Source: Hymenobacter aquaticus
Lineage (GTDB): Bacteria > Bacteroidota > Bacteroidia > Cytophagales > Hymenobacteraceae
Direction: 5' to 3'
Assembly (NCBI RefSeq): GCF_004765605.1
Contig: NZ_SRLC01000002.1
Span: 124,001 to 188,000, forward strand
DNA length: 64,000 nucleotides
Made by a program: the position numbers and the translations under genes
In this document: positions 18,100 to 27,363 of the stretch, one piece after another
Layout: every line of letters begins with the position of its first letter
Numbering within the stretch: position 1 is the stretch's first letter
Notes under the pieces: model-generated
Told to the model about the DNA's origin: nothing
What the model saw: the letters and a program-made list of their open reading frames with translations, nothing else
The model's database searches: none

Positions 18100-19623
18100 G
18101 TGAAAAAAAGCCTGTTCTCCTTCCCGCAAGTGTTGCCGGCGCTGCTGCTGGCCTCGGCCGCCGTGCTTAGCTGCACCCGCCCGCCGGCTTCCTCGTCGGC
18201 CGCGGTTATTGCCCCGGCTACCGCGCCGCCGGCGTTTGCCGCCATCCGGGAAGACGAGCTGCGCAAAGACCTCTTCGAGCTGGCCAGCGACAGTCTGCGG
18301 GGCCGCCGCGCCGGCACCGCCGACGAGCTGCGGGCCGCCGTGTGGGTGGCCGAGCGCGCCCGGCAGCTGGGTCTGGAACCCGCCGGCGACGATGGCACGT
18401 ACTTCCAGTTTTACCCGCTGCGCCGCCTCACGGTGGCCGCCAGCACCAAGGTGCAGGTGAATGGTCAGCCCTTGGCCCTGTGGCAGGATGCCTGGGTGAC
18501 GGCGCCCATCGAAGCCCGCCTCGACGCGCCCGTCATCTGGCTGCCCACCCTGGCCGACACGGCCCGGACCAGCCTGCGGGGCAAGGTGGTGGCCATGCGC
18601 CTGCTGCCGCCCCGCCCGCTGCCGGCCCCCAAGATGAGCCTTTGGGGTTTCCGCTACATTCTGGCCGCCCTCAATCAGCAAACGGCCGTGCTGCGCCGCC
18701 AGGGCGTAGCGGCCATTATGCTGGTCGCCGATAATACCGCCGAGCCCCAGCTGGGTTTTGTGGGCCACCGCTACCAGGATGGGGTGTACCAGCTGCCGAG
18801 CATGGCCCCGCCCGCGCCCACCGTGCCGGTGCTGCTGCTGCGGCAGGCGGCCGGGGCCGCGCTGGCCTCGGGCAAGGCCCGGGTGAAGGCCGAGCTGGAT
18901 ATGAACACGTTTATTTATCCGTCCGTCAACGTTATTGCCCGGGCCCCGGGTGCCGATGCCGCGCTGCGCCAGGAACACGTGCTCTTCAGCGGCCACCACG
19001 ACCACGACGGCGTGGGCGACCCGGTCGCCGGCGACTCCATCTGGAACGGGGCCGACGACAACGCCACCGTGAGCGTGGCGATGCTGGCCATCGGGCGGGC
19101 CTGGAAGCAGCGGCCCGGCCAACGCTCGGCGCTGCTGGTGTGGCACGGGGCCGAGGAACGCGGCCTGCTGGGCTCGCGCTGGTACGCCGAGCATCCCACC
19201 GTGCCGAAAGCCTCGATAGTGGCCGTGCTCAACGGCGATATGATCGGGCGCAACGCCCCCGACTCGGCCGCGCTGCTGGGTTCTACCGGACCGCACCGCA
19301 ACTCCACCGCTCTGGTCGATATGGCGTTGCAAGCCAACCAGCAGTTTACCAAGTTCACCCTCGATACTTCCTGGGACGACCCCAAGCACCCCGAGGGCTG
19401 GTACTTCCGCAGTGACCATGTGCCCTACGTGCGGGCGGGCATTCCGGCGTTGTTTTTCACCACCCTGCTGCATCCCGACTACCACACGCCCCGCGACGAA
19501 GCCTCGCGCATCGACATTGCCAAGCTGGCCCGCATGACGCGCTGGATGTACGCCACCGGCTGGGCCGTGTCCAACACCCCGCAGCGCGTAGGGGTAGACC
19601 CCGGCGCTAAGCTGGAACGTTGA
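18100..19623 (+). CDS. M28-family zinc aminopeptidase, lipoprotein
   Basis: Extracytoplasmic metallopeptidase of 507 residues. The N-terminus has a lipoprotein signal ending LASAAVLSC, so it is membrane-anchored in the envelope. The co-catalytic zinc ligands of M28 peptidases are recognisable: the HHDHD cluster at 299-303, bridging Asp in GADDN (319/320), catalytic and ligand Glu in GAEERG (352/353), Asp380 in LNGDMIGR, and His462 in HPDYHTPRDE. A PA-like insert precedes the catalytic core. GTG 18100 is preferred over TTG 18085 because it starts directly with KKSLF and the signal peptide. Probable role: peptide scavenging. Stands alone. Confidence 0.9.
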   Translation: MKKSLFSFPQVLPALLLASAAVLSCTRPPASSSAAVIAPATAPPAFAAIREDELRKDLFELASDSLRGRRAGTADELRAAVWVAERARQLGLEPAGDDGTYFQFYPLRRLTVAASTKVQVNGQPLALWQDAWVTAPIEARLDAPVIWLPTLADTARTSLRGKVVAMRLLPPRPLPAPKMSLWGFRYILAALNQQTAVLRRQGVAAIMLVADNTAEPQLGFVGHRYQDGVYQLPSMAPPAPTVPVLLLRQAAGAALASGKARVKAELDMNTFIYPSVNVIARAPGADAALRQEHVLFSGHHDHDGVGDPVAGDSIWNGADDNATVSVAMLAIGRAWKQRPGQRSALLVWHGAEERGLLGSRWYAEHPTVPKASIVAVLNGDMIGRNAPDSAALLGSTGPHRNSTALVDMALQANQQFTKFTLDTSWDDPKHPEGWYFRSDHVPYVRAGIPALFFTTLLHPDYHTPRDEASRIDIAKLARMTRWMYATGWAVSNTPQRVGVDPGAKLER

Positions 19624-19959
19624 GCGCTGCCGGCCCGGGGCCGCGCCGCGCCGGGCTAGGGCTGGCGGCCCCACGCTTTGCGGCGCGGCCGCAGATAAAA
19701 TAATTTTAAATTATAAATATACCTATTACCTTGCAGTCGTTTTCCCGCCGGGCTCGGGAAGGCTGTTACCGCTAAGCCCCCGTTATTCTTATTTCGATTC
19801 TACTTTTTTTACGGTCTTACTTTTTATTTCTATTGACTATAGCCATTTCTCTATACCACCGCTACACTCCCTGACTGTACGAGTCGAACGTATGTTCCGC
19901 TGACTGGCCAACGCCTGCCTCGGACCGGATACTCCTGCTTTTTATTTCGTATAATAACT
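19624..19959. other. Intergenic region with no gene
   Basis: 336 bp with no convincing ORF. The left part is very GC-rich. From about 19695 it becomes strongly AT-rich, including the near-palindromic AATAATTTTAAATTATAAAT. No RNA gene recognised. Confidence 0.6.
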
Positions 19960-19962
19960 TTG
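19955..19962 (+). promoter_or_regulatory. -7 promoter candidate for the small lipoprotein gene
   Basis: TAACTTTG matches TAnnTTTG exactly. It overlaps the TTG start at 19960, so if it is used, translation must begin downstream, for example at GTG 19990. Confidence 0.35.
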
Positions 19963-20601
19963 TTATCAACTATTTGTTGGCGAATTGTCGTGCCCGTTAT
20001 TGTGGGTTTCGGTCTGCTCTCCGGCTGCGGCCGGCCCTTGCTGCCGGCCAGGCCGCTACGGCTGTCAGGCCACGTGGTCGACCGGCACACGGGCCAGGCA
20101 GTGGCCGGAGCCACGGTGTGGGTGTATGGGCAGCGCGGCAGCGGCCTGGCTTTAGGAGGCTATTCCGCGGTGAACGAGCCGCACGCGGCCGACGCGGACG
20201 GGTTCTTTCGGTTTGCATTTTTGCCGGATCCGGGCGGGAGCTACCTGCTGCTGGCCAGTGCGCCGCCGGGCTACGAAACCCTGTGGGGCGAGGCGCCCGG
20301 AATCGGGCGGCACCGCCGCCGCAAGCACCTTCGGCTGCCCATGCAGGCCCCGGCCTACGTGCGGGTGCAACTGCTGGACACCCTGCCGCTGACGAAGGCC
20401 TGGATAACGGTGTACGGCTACTCGGGCGGGGCCGATGAGTTCAGCCTGCCCGGCAGCCAGAGCTATGTGCGGCGGCTCGACGCCCACGAGCCGCGCCGGG
20501 TCAGCTGGAACATCATCACGGAGAACGGGGTCCGCTACGAGGGGTACAAGGATTTGTTAGTTAATGGTTTAGATACGGTTACGTTGAAAATACGCTTTTG
20601 A
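19960..20601 (+). CDS. Small lipoprotein with carboxypeptidase-regulatory-like domain
   Basis: I do not recognise a specific function. The protein has a hydrophobic N-terminus ending in the lipobox FGLLSGC, then LRLSGHVVDRHTGQAVAGATVWVYG followed by DADGFFRFAF, the pattern of a carboxypeptidase-regulatory/CNA-B-like beta-sandwich, and a C-terminal beta-rich part. The start is uncertain: TTG 19960 gives a 22-residue signal with an Arg, whereas GTG 19990 gives an uncharged 12-residue one but would escape the overlapping -7 box. The next gene begins 36 bp downstream, so they may be co-transcribed. Likely an envelope-anchored accessory protein. Confidence 0.6.
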   Translation: MLSTICWRIVVPVIVGFGLLSGCGRPLLPARPLRLSGHVVDRHTGQAVAGATVWVYGQRGSGLALGGYSAVNEPHAADADGFFRFAFLPDPGGSYLLLASAPPGYETLWGEAPGIGRHRRRKHLRLPMQAPAYVRVQLLDTLPLTKAWITVYGYSGGADEFSLPGSQSYVRRLDAHEPRRVSWNIITENGVRYEGYKDLLVNGLDTVTLKIRF

Positions 20602-20637
20602 TTCCTGCATTCACTTTTTACACTCATTTCTATTTCT

Positions 20638-23600
20638 ATGTCAAAAAATCTATTGTTTCTGGCCCTGTTGGGGCTGAGTATTCCGGCGTATGCCCAGGAA
20701 GAGCTGACGATGGGCAGCCTGGCTACCGAGCTGCAAACCAGCCTGAGTACCCTGAAGCCGGGGCGCATGAAAACCACCGTGCTGGCCGACCTGTCGGTGG
20801 CGCTGAGCAACCCCAAGCGGTTTGCGGGCAACGGCGACACCATCAACTCCTACGCCAACTGGGAGCAGCAGTACCTGGAGTTCTACCGTACCTCCCTGAA
20901 CCGCAGCACGCTGCCCACCCTGCCCCAGCTGCGGGAGCGGATTGCTTCCCGCATTGCCAACGGGCAGGTGCCGCTGCTGGTGCTCAACTACGAGTACGAC
21001 AAGCTGCGGGCCGATGCCGTGACGCAGAAGCTGATTACCATCGACTCGGTGAACGCGCAGGTGTACGACGGCCCCGACCTGACGCGCAGCCCCTACGAGC
21101 AGGGCCGCATCTTTGCCACGGCCGTACCGATTGAGAACTATTCGGGCAGCTACTCGCTGTATGTGGGCCCCGAGTTTACGTTTGGCAACCTGCCCACTCA
21201 GGAAGTATGGCTCGACAGCGGCGACGGCATCGGCTGGCAGCTGCAGCCGATGGGCTCGACCAAAACGTCGCTCTGGAATAACAACGAAGCCACCTACCGG
21301 GCATCCTCGTCATCTCCATCGTCGGCGTCATCGGCGGCGGCGGACGTGACGGGAGTTGTGGAGCAGCAGCAGGTGTGGGTGTATGCCAACGGGGCCTACG
21401 CCACCACGGCGGTGCACCGGGCGCAGGCCGCTTCCATTGCCCCGGACATGATTCTGGGCCTGGCGGCCTCCCGCCTCTGGGGCCAGAACGACCGGGCCCG
21501 CGGCGTGGGCTGGGTGCGCTGGGGCGCGGGCAACACGTCCGGTAAATTCCGCCGGCCCCTGATTTTTGTGGAGGGCATCGACTTTGCCGATAAGCGCGCC
21601 GGCACCCAGTGCGGCAACTTTGCCCCCGGCAGCACCGGTCCGGTGTCGGCGGCGGCGTTTCAGGCGGCTAACTGCGGTGGGGTTTCCAACCAGGGGCAGG
21701 GTGTTTTCCGCAATGGCGAAGCTGGCTGGAATGAGCTGGTCGACTACAACCCCGAATACAAAGCCCTGGAAAAGATGCCGGTGCTGCGGGCCCAACTGGA
21801 GCAGGCCGGCTACGACATCGTCTACCTGGATTTCACCAAAGGAGCCGACCTGATCCAGAACAACGCCATGCTGCTGGTGGAGTTGCTGGACTACGTAAAC
21901 AACCCGGCCAACCGCACGGCCAATGCCGAGGAAGCCATTGTGATGGGCGCCAGCATGGGCGGACAGGTGGCCCGCTTCGGCCTGGCCTGGATGGAGCAGC
22001 AGGGCCTGTGCCACAACTCGAAGCTGTACGTGTCGATGGACTCGCCCCACCGCGGGGCCAACATTCCGCTGGGCATTCAGTATTTGCTGCGCCGCCTGCT
22101 CGACGTGTCCAACGACGTGCAGGACAAAGTGGACAACCTGCTGAAGCCGGCCAGCAAGCAGATGCTGGTGTACCACTTCGACGACTCCCAGGCCATGTCG
22201 CTGCGCAATGAGTGGCAGACCTGGCAAAACTCGCCGGGCAGCTTCCCCTCCATGCTGCGCCGCGTGGCCGCGGCCAACGGCAGCAAAACGGCGGCTACCC
22301 AGCTGGGCATGTGGCCCGGCATGGATATGATTCATTTGCAGCGCCTGAACCCGATTAATACCTACATAGTGGGCCAGGGCGAAGCCTACGCGCTGCCGGG
22401 CACTACGGTGGGTGGCCGCAGCAACACGGTGTTCCGCTACCGCCGGCCGTATAGCATCACCTGGAACTACCGCACAGTCTCGTCGGCCGCGCCGGCCTAC
22501 GACACGGCGCCGGGCTCGATGTATCGCACGGCGGGCATGGTGCGCGAGGCCAAGAACATCTTCTCCAAAGGCCCCGACTGGAACACGTTTATGCCCACGA
22601 CCAGCGTGCTGGGTGTTTCGGCGGCGGGCTCCATTTACAGTCCCAACCTGAACTACAACGTCAGCACCATCGACCCCACCAAGCCCGACCGTAGCAAGTA
22701 CGACTTCGACGCCTACTACGCTCCCGACGGCAACGAGCCCCACGTGCAGATTACCAACGGGCAGGGCTCGGCCTACGGCAACCCATCGTACACCAGCAAC
22801 AACAGCGGCTGGATTCTGGACGAGCTGGCGGCCTCGCGCCACGACCTTGCCTCGAATCTGAGCACGATTTATAACTTCGGCAACGCCTACCGCCGGTTGT
22901 TGCCCTCGGTGCAGATCAACAGCGGCGGGCAGCTGTACATCAACAACGGCTACTTGCCGGTGAATGGTGGCACGGCCGCGACGCAGGGCCTGCCCTCGGT
23001 CGGCAACTTCGACATGTACACCTCCAGCTGCGGGACCAAGGTGCAGCTCAACACCGGCGGTATTTTCGCCGTGGGCGTGAATAGCACCTATACCGCTACC
23101 CTGAGCATGGCCAACAACAGCCTGCTCGACCTGCGCAGCGGCGGCCGCACCGACGTGAACGTGGGCTCGGTGCTGCGCATCAAGGCCGGGGCGACGCTGG
23201 TCGTGCGGGCCGGCTCTACGCTGAACGTCTACGGGCAGGTGATTGTGGAGTCGGGCGCTTTCCTGTGCGTCGAAAACCCGGCCAGCATCGTGGTGGCCTC
23301 GGGTGGGCAGTACATCGTAAACCCGGGCGTGAATGCCTACGCCAACCCGGCGCTGGGCCTGGGTACGCTGGCCTGCGCGCCGGTGCCGGTGAGCTGCACC
23401 AGCAGCTCGGTGGCCCTCACCACGACGACTTCCAACGTCTCGGCCTGCGCCGCCACCTACCGCTTCACGGCGTCGGGCACCAACGTTGGTTCCAACTACC
23501 AGTGGAGCATTGATGGCTACCCGGTAACCTCGTACAACGGCCGCACCTACGTGGATGTGCGCCTCGATGCCTACGACCCGGACGTGGATATTGCCGTGAC

Positions 23601-24000
23601 GGTCAGCAGCCTGTGCCCCAGCGTGGCGCCCGTGTCGACGAGCCGCTACGTGAACAAGTTTATCAGCCCCAAGTGCAGCGGCCAGGCCCGCGAGGCGGTA
23701 GTGGCCCAGCGCATTTCGCTCTATCCTAATCCGTCGGACAGCTACCTGCTCATTACGTCCAAAGACCCCGCCCGCACGGCCGTAGCCGCCAGCGGCGAGG
23801 ATGCAAAACCCAGCCCATCCTACGACTTCCAGACCTTCCGGGTGGAGCTCTACGACGGCCGGGGCAAGCAGATCAGCGCCAAGCAGACCCAGGCGGGCGA
23901 GCTGAAGCTCGACACGTCGAAAATTCCCAACGGGCTCTACCACATCAAGGTAATCCAGGGCGACGAAGTGTTGCAGGAAAACATCAGCATTCAGCACTAG
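20638..24000 (+). CDS. T9SS-secreted lipase-like alpha/beta hydrolase with beta-helix-like and sorting domains
   Basis: Secreted protein of 1120 residues. Signal peptide MSKNLLFLALLGLSIPAYA; uncharacterised N-terminal region with a Ser/Ala-rich stretch (about 222-240); a hydrolase-like core opening with RRPLIFVEGID and carrying the nucleophile-elbow motif VMGASMGGQVARFG, Ser439 as the putative nucleophile; a segment (about 760-905) of short periodic strands such as GATLVVRAGSTLNVYGQV that suggests a beta-helix; an Ig-like part; and a T9SS type A sorting domain from about 1020 (ISLYPNPSDSYLLI ... IPNGLYHIKV). The catalytic Asp and His cannot be assigned by eye. Substrate unknown; a lipase or esterase is the best guess. 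Confidence 0.75.
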   Translation: MSKNLLFLALLGLSIPAYAQEELTMGSLATELQTSLSTLKPGRMKTTVLADLSVALSNPKRFAGNGDTINSYANWEQQYLEFYRTSLNRSTLPTLPQLRERIASRIANGQVPLLVLNYEYDKLRADAVTQKLITIDSVNAQVYDGPDLTRSPYEQGRIFATAVPIENYSGSYSLYVGPEFTFGNLPTQEVWLDSGDGIGWQLQPMGSTKTSLWNNNEATYRASSSSPSSASSAAADVTGVVEQQQVWVYANGAYATTAVHRAQAASIAPDMILGLAASRLWGQNDRARGVGWVRWGAGNTSGKFRRPLIFVEGIDFADKRAGTQCGNFAPGSTGPVSAAAFQAANCGGVSNQGQGVFRNGEAGWNELVDYNPEYKALEKMPVLRAQLEQAGYDIVYLDFTKGADLIQNNAMLLVELLDYVNNPANRTANAEEAIVMGASMGGQVARFGLAWMEQQGLCHNSKLYVSMDSPHRGANIPLGIQYLLRRLLDVSNDVQDKVDNLLKPASKQMLVYHFDDSQAMSLRNEWQTWQNSPGSFPSMLRRVAAANGSKTAATQLGMWPGMDMIHLQRLNPINTYIVGQGEAYALPGTTVGGRSNTVFRYRRPYSITWNYRTVSSAAPAYDTAPGSMYRTAGMVREAKNIFSKGPDWNTFMPTTSVLGVSAAGSIYSPNLNYNVSTIDPTKPDRSKYDFDAYYAPDGNEPHVQITNGQGSAYGNPSYTSNNSGWILDELAASRHDLASNLSTIYNFGNAYRRLLPSVQINSGGQLYINNGYLPVNGGTAATQGLPSVGNFDMYTSSCGTKVQLNTGGIFAVGVNSTYTATLSMANNSLLDLRSGGRTDVNVGSVLRIKAGATLVVRAGSTLNVYGQVIVESGAFLCVENPASIVVASGGQYIVNPGVNAYANPALGLGTLACAPVPVSCTSSSVALTTTTSNVSACAATYRFTASGTNVGSNYQWSIDGYPVTSYNGRTYVDVRLDAYDPDVDIAVTVSSLCPSVAPVSTSRYVNKFISPKCSGQAREAVVAQRISLYPNPSDSYLLITSKDPARTAVAASGEDAKPSPSYDFQTFRVELYDGRGKQISAKQTQAGELKLDTSKIPNGLYHIKVIQGDEVLQENISIQH

Positions 24001-24023
24001 CCCCCTCCGGCTTGCGGCGAATG

Positions 24024-24059
24024 AAAAAGGCCGGCAGGATGATTCCTGCCGGCCTTTTT
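24024..24059. terminator. Bidirectional intrinsic terminator
   Basis: Perfect 15-bp stem: AAAAAGGCCGGCAGG, loop ATGATT, then its reverse complement ending in TTTTT. It lies between the convergent hydrolase and RND genes and can serve both. Confidence 0.92.
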
Positions 24060-24079
24060 GTGTTCTCAAATTTTCCGCC

Positions 24080-27000
24080 CTAGTGCAGCGCCAGCTGGGG
24101 CTCGGGGGCGAGCGGCTCTGCCTCCGGGGCGCCGTACTTGCTGTACTCGGCGCGGTAGGCGCGCTCAAAAATCAGGGGGAAGATGAACAGGGTCAGGATG
24201 GTGCCGGTAATCAGGCCGCCGATAACCACAATGGCCAGGGGCTTAGAGGTTTCGGAGCCGATACCGGTGCTGATGGCGGCTGGCAGCAGGCCGATGGTAG
24301 CCATCAGGGCCGTCATGACCACCGGGCGCACCCGGCTCGTGACGCCCTCGTAGATGCTCTTGTCCAGGCTTATCTTGCGCAGCATGTTCTGCTTGAAGAC
24401 TGTAATCAGAATCACCCCGTTCTGGATGCAGATACCGAAGAGGGCAATAAAGCCGATGCCGGCCGAGATGCTGAAGTTGGTGTGCGTAACGAGCAGCGAG
24501 GCAATGCCGCCGATGATGGCGAAGGGCACGTTGAGCAGCACCAGGCCGGCGTCCTTGAGGTTGCCGAAAAGAATGAACAGGATAAAGAAGATCAGGCCGA
24601 GCGAGATGGGCACCACCTGCGTGAGGCGCTGGGTGGCGCGGCGCTGGTTTTCGAAGTCGCCGGTCCACTTCATGGTGTAGCCCTTGGGCAGGTGCACGGC
24701 GGCGTTCACCTTCTGCTGCGCCTCTTCGATAGTCGAGCCCATGTCGCGGCCCCGGATGCTGAACTTGACGGCGGCAAAGCGCTGGTTGTCGTCGCGGTAG
24801 ATGAGCGAGGGGCCGTTGACGGGGCCGATGGTCGAGATTTCCGAAATCGGGATGGTCTTGCCGGCCTGGGTGGGCACCATCAGCTGGCGAATTTCGGCCG
24901 GGGTGGAGCGGTACTGCTGCTCGTAGCGCACCCGGATGGGGAATTTCCGCTCGCCCTCGTAAAGCTGGGTGGCCTGCTTGCCGCCCACGGCCATTTCCAG
25001 CACCGCGTTGGCGTCGGCTTTGTCCACGCCGTAGCTGGCCATCTTGTTCTCATCTAGCTCCACGTGCAGCTCGGGCTGGCCGATGTTGCGCAGGGCCCCC
25101 AAATCGTCGATGCCCTTGATGTCCTTGAGCACGGCGTATACTTCGCGGCCTTTTTCCTCCATGAGCTTGAGGTCGGTGCCGTAGATTTTGACGGCAATGG
25201 AGCCTTTCACGCCCGAGGCGGCTTCTTCCACGTTGTCCATGATGGGCTGCGAGAAGTTGAAGTCGACGCCGGGGAAGCGGGCCAGCTTCTGCTTCATGTG
25301 CTCAATGAGCTCCTCGCGGTAGGCGGCGTGCTTCATCTTGTCCTGCACCTGCTTGGTGTGCTTGATCTGGACCAGGAACTCGTTGTTGTAGAAGCCCGTC
25401 GGGTCGGTGCCGTCGTTGGGGCGGCCGGTCTGGCTCACCACGTCCGACACCTCGGGGAAGGACAAAAACACCCGGCGCATCTCGTTGCAGAGCTTGTTCG
25501 ACTCGTCCAGGCCGATACTCAGCGGCAGCTGGGCCCGCACGTAGATGGAGCCTTCGTTGAGCTCGGGCAAGAACTCCGACCCCAGAAGCTGGAAGGCCCC
25601 CAGGCCCAGGCTGACCACCAGGGCGGCCACGAGCAGGCTGATTTTCTTGCGGGCGTAGGTGAAGCGGAAGAAGCTCTGGGCCCCGCGGTTGATGCCGCGC
25701 ACGAAGAAGTTGTCCTTTTCTACCACGTTTTTGCGCAGCAGCAGGCTCGTCAGCACCGGCACCAGGGTCAGGGTGAAGATCAGGGCGCCGAGCAGGGCAA
25801 AGCCCAGGGTCCAGGCCAGGGGTGAGAACATCTTGCCTTCCACCTTTTCAAAGGAGAAAATCGGCAGCAGGGCAGTAATGATGATGGCCTTGGAGAAGAA
25901 GATGGCCTTGCCCATGTCGCGGCCGGTTTTCTTGATCAAACCCAGCTTGGCCAGCTTGTTAAACTTCTCCATGCCCATCTTGTGGGCCTTATGGTCGAGG
26001 GCCACGAAGAGCCCTTCCACCATCACCACGGCCCCGTCGATGATGATGCCGAAGTCGATGGCGCCCATGCTGAGCAGGTTGGCACTCATGCCCTTGAGCC
26101 GCAGGCAGATAAAGGCGAAAAGCAGCGCCAGCGGGATGATGACCGAGACGATAACCGTGGTGCGCCAGTCGGCCATGAACAGGAACACAATCAGGGTGAC
26201 GAGCACAATGCCTTCCACCAGGTTGTGAATCACGGTTTCGGTCGAGAAGTCGATGAGCTGCTGCCGGTCGTAGAAGGTTTTGATCTGTACGCCGGGGGGC
26301 AGGATTTTCTCGTTGAGTTCCTGCACCTTGTCTTTGAGGCGGGCAATGACTTCGGAGGGATTTTCGCCCTTGCGCATCACCACGATGCCTTCCACCTTGT
26401 CGTCCTGCAGCCCGCGGCCCACCTGGCCCAGGCGGGGCAAAGCCGATTCCTGCACGGTAGCCACGTTCTTAATTACAATCGGGGCTCCGTTCACGTTCTT
26501 GATGACCGTGTTGTTGATGTCGCCGATGTTGTTGAGTAACCCCAGGCCGCGCACCACGAAGTTCTGCTGGCCCTCGTTGATGACGTCGCCGCCCACGTTG
26601 ATGTTGGAGCGCTGCACGGCGTTGTACACGTCGAGCGGGGTGATGCCGAAGGTCTGGAGCTTGGTCGGGTCCACGCTGATTTCGTAGGCCTTCACTTCCC
26701 CGCCGAAGCTGTTCACGTCGGCCACGCCGGGCACGGCCTTCAGGTTGCGCTCAATCACCCAGTCCTGGATGGTTTTCAGCTCCCGGGCGGTTTGGTCTTT
26801 GCCCTCAATGGTGTAGCGGTAGATTTCGCCGGTAGGGCCGTAGGGCGGCTGCACGTCGGGGGCGGCGCCGTCGGGCAGGTCCACCGAGCGCAGCAGGTTG
26901 TTGACCTGCTGCCGGGCAAAGGCATCGTCCACGCCGTCGTCGAAAATGACCTTCACCACCGACAGGCCGAAGAGCGAGGTGGAGCGCACACTCGTCTTCT

Positions 27001-27241
27001 TCTGCACCGGGTTGAGGGCAATTTCAATCGGGGCCGTGACGAACTTTTCCAGCTCCTCGGCTGAGCGGCCCGGCCACTGGGTGATGATGGTAATTTCGGT
27101 GTTGGTGACGTCCGGAAACGCCTCGATGGGCGTGTTGCGGTAGCTCACCACCCCGGCTACCACGGCCACGGCGGTCATCAGGAAGATGAACCCGCGGTTT
27201 TTGAGTGAAAAGGCAATAATGCCCTGGATGAACTTGTTCAT
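24080..27241 (-). CDS. CzcA/CusA-type heavy-metal efflux RND pump
   Basis: Inner-membrane proton-driven RND transporter of 1053 residues, the usual length for the heavy-metal efflux branch. N-terminus NKFIQGIIAFSLKNRGFIFL with the first helix, TPIEAFPDVTN typical of CzcA/CusA, periplasmic porter domains, and helix 4 with GAIDFGIIIDGAVVMVEGLF containing the conserved Asp of the proton relay. Last gene of a TolC-adaptor-pump operon on the minus strand. Metal specificity (Cu/Ag or Co/Zn/Cd) cannot be read reliably. It ends 21 bp from a strong terminator. Confidence 0.92.
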   Translation of the reverse strand: MNKFIQGIIAFSLKNRGFIFLMTAVAVVAGVVSYRNTPIEAFPDVTNTEITIITQWPGRSAEELEKFVTAPIEIALNPVQKKTSVRSTSLFGLSVVKVIFDDGVDDAFARQQVNNLLRSVDLPDGAAPDVQPPYGPTGEIYRYTIEGKDQTARELKTIQDWVIERNLKAVPGVADVNSFGGEVKAYEISVDPTKLQTFGITPLDVYNAVQRSNINVGGDVINEGQQNFVVRGLGLLNNIGDINNTVIKNVNGAPIVIKNVATVQESALPRLGQVGRGLQDDKVEGIVVMRKGENPSEVIARLKDKVQELNEKILPPGVQIKTFYDRQQLIDFSTETVIHNLVEGIVLVTLIVFLFMADWRTTVIVSVIIPLALLFAFICLRLKGMSANLLSMGAIDFGIIIDGAVVMVEGLFVALDHKAHKMGMEKFNKLAKLGLIKKTGRDMGKAIFFSKAIIITALLPIFSFEKVEGKMFSPLAWTLGFALLGALIFTLTLVPVLTSLLLRKNVVEKDNFFVRGINRGAQSFFRFTYARKKISLLVAALVVSLGLGAFQLLGSEFLPELNEGSIYVRAQLPLSIGLDESNKLCNEMRRVFLSFPEVSDVVSQTGRPNDGTDPTGFYNNEFLVQIKHTKQVQDKMKHAAYREELIEHMKQKLARFPGVDFNFSQPIMDNVEEAASGVKGSIAVKIYGTDLKLMEEKGREVYAVLKDIKGIDDLGALRNIGQPELHVELDENKMASYGVDKADANAVLEMAVGGKQATQLYEGERKFPIRVRYEQQYRSTPAEIRQLMVPTQAGKTIPISEISTIGPVNGPSLIYRDDNQRFAAVKFSIRGRDMGSTIEEAQQKVNAAVHLPKGYTMKWTGDFENQRRATQRLTQVVPISLGLIFFILFILFGNLKDAGLVLLNVPFAIIGGIASLLVTHTNFSISAGIGFIALFGICIQNGVILITVFKQNMLRKISLDKSIYEGVTSRVRPVVMTALMATIGLLPAAISTGIGSETSKPLAIVVIGGLITGTILTLFIFPLIFERAYRAEYSKYGAPEAEPLAPEPQLALH

Positions 27242-27249
27242 AGTGTTGA

Positions 27250-27280
27250 GCTATTAGCAGTTAGCTGATGGCTATTAGCA
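27250..27280. repeat. Short direct repeat between pump and adaptor genes
   Basis: GCTATTAGCA occurs at 27250-27259 and again at 27271-27280, with a related GTTAGCTGATG between. It directly precedes the pump start codon (minus strand). Origin and role unknown. Confidence 0.6.
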
Positions 27281-27363
27281 TTTTTAGAAGGCAAAGCGGA
27301 GCCTGCCGGCTCGTCGGGAGCCGTTGCCGGAGTTGAAAGGAGAGCAGCTGCCAGCTACATTAC

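Noticed and set aside
19851..20114. Minus-strand ORF before the small lipoprotein
   Set aside because: It overlaps the lipoprotein gene and lacks any motif; composition changes halfway through.
21328..24168. Long minus-strand ORF (946 codons) opposite the lipase-like gene
   Set aside because: Low-complexity His/Arg/Ala/Val-rich translation that runs through the terminator into the RND gene; the plus strand holds a signal peptide, hydrolase motif and T9SS domain.
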